Assembly: GCA_900757505.1 (NCBI GenBank) | Contig: CAAEOE010000045.1 | Location: 1-32,762 of the forward strand | Source: an uncultured Collinsella sp. | GTDB taxonomy: Bacteria > Actinomycetota > Coriobacteriia > Coriobacteriales > Coriobacteriaceae | Length of the DNA stretch: 32,762 nucleotides | Direction: 5' to 3' | Shown here: one piece after another, positions 30,662 through 32,762 of the stretch | Layout: each line of letters starts with the position of its first letter | How positions within the stretch are numbered: position 1 is the first letter of the stretch | Program-made: the position numbers and the translations under genes | The notes under the pieces: generated by a model | Told to the model about the DNA's origin: nothing | The model's input: only the letters and a program-made list of their open reading frames with translations | The model's database searches: none

Positions 30662-32658
30662 TAGCCGAAAAACTCCGCGTCTGCTGCACGCCAGGGGCGG
30701 AAGGTGGCGGGATCGACCTTTACGTGTGCCGCGGCGGGTACGTCGTACCATTTGACCGTGTAACCGGCGCCGTGAGAGCAAAAGACCGAGTCGGGCGTGT
30801 TGGGCAGATCGGCCTCGGGCTCATAGGCGGCCGCCTCTATAACGCGCTCGGCATCATGACAGGCCGCATAACCGGCGAACTCCAGGTACAGATGCCCGCG
30901 ACCGCTCGTGTAGGCAGCCACCTCCAGCGCGTAATCCTGCACCTCGGATGCCGGCACGCGACCCACAAGCTTCGCCCGGTCTCCCGCCATCGCCGGTGGC
31001 TCGTACTCGGCACCCATGCGCGTGGCATCCGAGAGCGCCCGGCCCACGCACTCCCCCGGCACCTCAACCTCAAAGTGGTACCACGGCTCCAACAGCACCG
31101 CCGCGCCAGCCTCACGCGCCTGCATGAGCCCCTGACGAATCGCGCGGTACGTGGCCTGGCGAAAATCGCCGCCCTCGGTGTGTTTGGCATGCGCACGGCC
31201 GCCCGTGAGCGTAATGCGCACATCGGTGATGGGCGAGCCGGTCAGCACGCCCAGGTGATCGCGCTCCATGGCGTTGGTGAGTGCCAGACGCTGCCAGTTA
31301 AGATCGAGCTCGTCGGTCGAGGTCACGGTGCCAAACTGCACGCCCGAACCCGCCGGCAACGGCTCCAGACGCAGATGCACCTCGGCATAGTGGCGCAGTG
31401 GCTCAAAGTGGCCCACGCCCTCGACCGGCTGCGAAATGGTCTCCTTATAGAGAATGCCGCCGGGCTCAAACGCAATCGAAAGACCGAAGCGATCGGCCAG
31501 CACCCGCTGCACGACCTCGAGCTGCACGGCGCCCATCAACTGCAAGTGAATCTGCTCGAGATGCGTATTCCAGCTTACGCCGAGCATGGGATCTTCGTCC
31601 GCCAGCTCAGTCAACGCCTTGAACACCGCATGGACGTCGTATTCGCCCGGCAGCACCGTATAGGTGAGGACCGGCGCAATGACGGGCGCATCGCCCGCGG
31701 GCTCCGCGCCCAGGGCGTCCCCCGGGCGAACGTGCGCAAGACCCGTCACGGCACAAATACCGCCAGCAGCAACTTCTTGGGCAAGCTCATACTTCTCGCC
31801 GTTATAGATGCGCACCTGGTCGATCTTTTGCTCCCATGCCTCGGCACCGGAACGTCCGTCAATCATCTGCTTGGCATGCAACGTGCCGCCGGTCACTTTA
31901 ACCCAAGCCAAGCGCTCGCCGTGATCCCCACGGCTGACACGATAGACGCGCGCGGCAAACTCCGGGAGCCACGCCTGTTCACGCATCAGCGCGCATATGC
32001 CATCCAGCAGCTCGTCCACGCCTTGGTCCTTGAGCGCCGAGCCGGCAAAGCAGGGAAAGAGCTTGCGCTCGGCAACCATGCGCGACAGCGTTGCGACAGA
32101 AAGCTCACCCGCCTCAAGAAACTCCTCGAGCGCCGCCTCGTCCAACGCAGCAGCGTCCTCCTGAACGGCGCCGCCCGCCAGCAGTTCGTTGGCATCCAGG
32201 CAGCCCTCGGAAAGACGTTGCCCAAGTTGTGCCAACAAGACATCGCGGCCGGGATTCTCCAAATCGATTTTGTTGATATAGATGAACGTCGGGATGTCAT
32301 AGCGTGCAAGCAGGCGCCACAGGGTTTCGGTGTGCCCCTGCACGCCGTCGTTGGCGCCCACAACTAAAATCGCGTAGTCCAGCGCACGCAGCGTGCGCTC
32401 CGCCTCGGCAGAAAAATCGACATGCCCCGGCGCATCCACGAGCATGACGTGGGTATCGCCATGGTCGAGCACGGCCTGCGACGAGAAGATCGTGATGCCG
32501 CGCTCGCGCTCGATCGCGTTAGTGTCCAGATGCGAATCGCCATCGTCCACGCGGCCGCGCTTGCGGATGCGACCCGCGTTGAACAGCATGGCCTCGGCCA
32601 GCGTGGTCTTGCCAGCATCGACATGCGCCAAGATTCCAACGACCACTTGCTTCGACAT
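30655..32658 (-). CDS. EF-G-like translational GTPase of the Tet(M)/ribosomal-protection superfamily
   Basis: 667 residues from ATG at 32658, SD AGGAG six bases upstream. GTPase motifs: G1 AHVDAGKTTL (11-20), G2 ERERGITI, G3 DAPGHVDF, G4 NKID and G5 GSALKDQG. EF-G-like domains II-V follow, with domain IV around GGRAHAKHTEGGDFRQATYRA. Length is close to Tet(M) (about 640), shorter than EF-G (about 700). Tet(M)-type proteins release tetracycline from ribosomes, but many gut Firmicutes and Actinomycetota carry chromosomal relatives of unproven function, and the domain IV loops cannot be judged here. The stop codon lies in hairpin copy 4. The remaining 32659-32762 shows only an AT-rich TACAAT box. 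Confidence 0.85.
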   Translation of the reverse strand: MSKQVVVGILAHVDAGKTTLAEAMLFNAGRIRKRGRVDDGDSHLDTNAIERERGITIFSSQAVLDHGDTHVMLVDAPGHVDFSAEAERTLRALDYAILVVGANDGVQGHTETLWRLLARYDIPTFIYINKIDLENPGRDVLLAQLGQRLSEGCLDANELLAGGAVQEDAAALDEAALEEFLEAGELSVATLSRMVAERKLFPCFAGSALKDQGVDELLDGICALMREQAWLPEFAARVYRVSRGDHGERLAWVKVTGGTLHAKQMIDGRSGAEAWEQKIDQVRIYNGEKYELAQEVAAGGICAVTGLAHVRPGDALGAEPAGDAPVIAPVLTYTVLPGEYDVHAVFKALTELADEDPMLGVSWNTHLEQIHLQLMGAVQLEVVQRVLADRFGLSIAFEPGGILYKETISQPVEGVGHFEPLRHYAEVHLRLEPLPAGSGVQFGTVTSTDELDLNWQRLALTNAMERDHLGVLTGSPITDVRITLTGGRAHAKHTEGGDFRQATYRAIRQGLMQAREAGAAVLLEPWYHFEVEVPGECVGRALSDATRMGAEYEPPAMAGDRAKLVGRVPASEVQDYALEVAAYTSGRGHLYLEFAGYAACHDAERVIEAAAYEPEADLPNTPDSVFCSHGAGYTVKWYDVPAAAHVKVDPATFRPWRAADAEFFGYM

Positions 32659-32762
32659 GGCTCTCCTCTTATTGCAAGCCCATCGCACGCGACAACGGGC
32701 ATCCTCGTTCCACACTGGATGATACAATTTACGGGCCGGCGGGCGAAGTGGACCCTATCCCC

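Noticed and set aside
30577..32367. 596-codon + strand frame opposite the Tet(M)-like gene
   Set aside because: Low-complexity Arg/His/Leu product; sense strand has all five GTPase motifs.
30655..32658. Calling the GTPase a tetracycline resistance gene tet(M)/tet(W)
   Set aside because: Fold and length fit the superfamily, but the sequence departs from Tet(M) in G2 and elsewhere; resistance cannot be claimed from sequence alone.

Overview
The window is a GC-rich chromosomal segment with close gene packing and strong Shine-Dalgarno (SD) sites. It most likely comes from a gut Actinomycetota of class Coriobacteriia, with a Collinsella-like genome my best guess. That rests on the protein families seen together (bile salt hydrolase, two short peptide-deformylase-like proteins, DHA2 and KUP transporters, a MarR-fold protein with an RGG tail) and on coding style. 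No rRNA, tRNA, prophage, IS element or CRISPR array is visible.

Layout, left to right. 1-770 (-): a MarR-like winged-helix protein with an acidic N-terminus and a long Arg/Gly tail that runs off the window. 923-2338 (-): a DHA2-type drug exporter. 2544-2954 (+): a short peptide-deformylase-like protein, followed by structured element A. 3181-4701 (-): an alanine-type aminotransferase with an N-terminal XRE domain, its own repeats in the promoter and an internal SD/start. 4864-6751: a divergent LysR regulator and EamA exporter. 6908-9139 (+): KUP potassium transporter. 9219-10184 (-): bile salt hydrolase. 10429-10848 (-): a second deformylase-like protein whose 3' end lies inside structured element C. 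11042-12352 (+): purine permease. 12443-13156 (+): esterase. 13392-16496 (-): HAD phosphatase, LysR regulator, then a MetE-C-like methyltransferase. 16664-18698 (+): a TPP riboswitch with terminator controlling thiM, a thiamine-binding protein gene and thiE, a thiazole salvage unit. 18743-18912: an array of three related hairpins. 18935-19804 (-): patatin-like lipase. 19933-20229 (+): a collapsed EAL remnant, then a GGDEF-PAS-GGDEF protein. 21998-22621 (+): flavin reductase, followed by structured element B lying directly before an ArsC/Spx-like gene. 23235-24365 (+): COG0523 GTPase. 24461-25060 (+): trmL.

25.0-32.7 kb is more accessory in character. Two paralogous ORC1/STAND-like ATPases with C-terminal winged helices bracket a GNAT-uvrA2 pair, next to a Tet(M)-like ribosomal GTPase. 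Four copies of one hairpin (arm core ATGTGACAAAGGG) sit between these genes, some supplying stop codons.

The most unusual signal is a family of three long structured elements (A 2999-3174, C 10326-10434, B 22629-22798). They share a long basal helix, a GG/GA internal loop, a purine-rich internal loop and an apical hairpin. Pairing is kept while sequence changes, and in C the two strands of the GG/GA loop are exchanged. G-U pairs in all three favour the + strand transcript. A and B also share a 3' hairpin whose 5' arm overlaps the basal helix, as in an RNA switch; in B that hairpin covers the only SD-like sequence of the next gene. I do not recognise this family.
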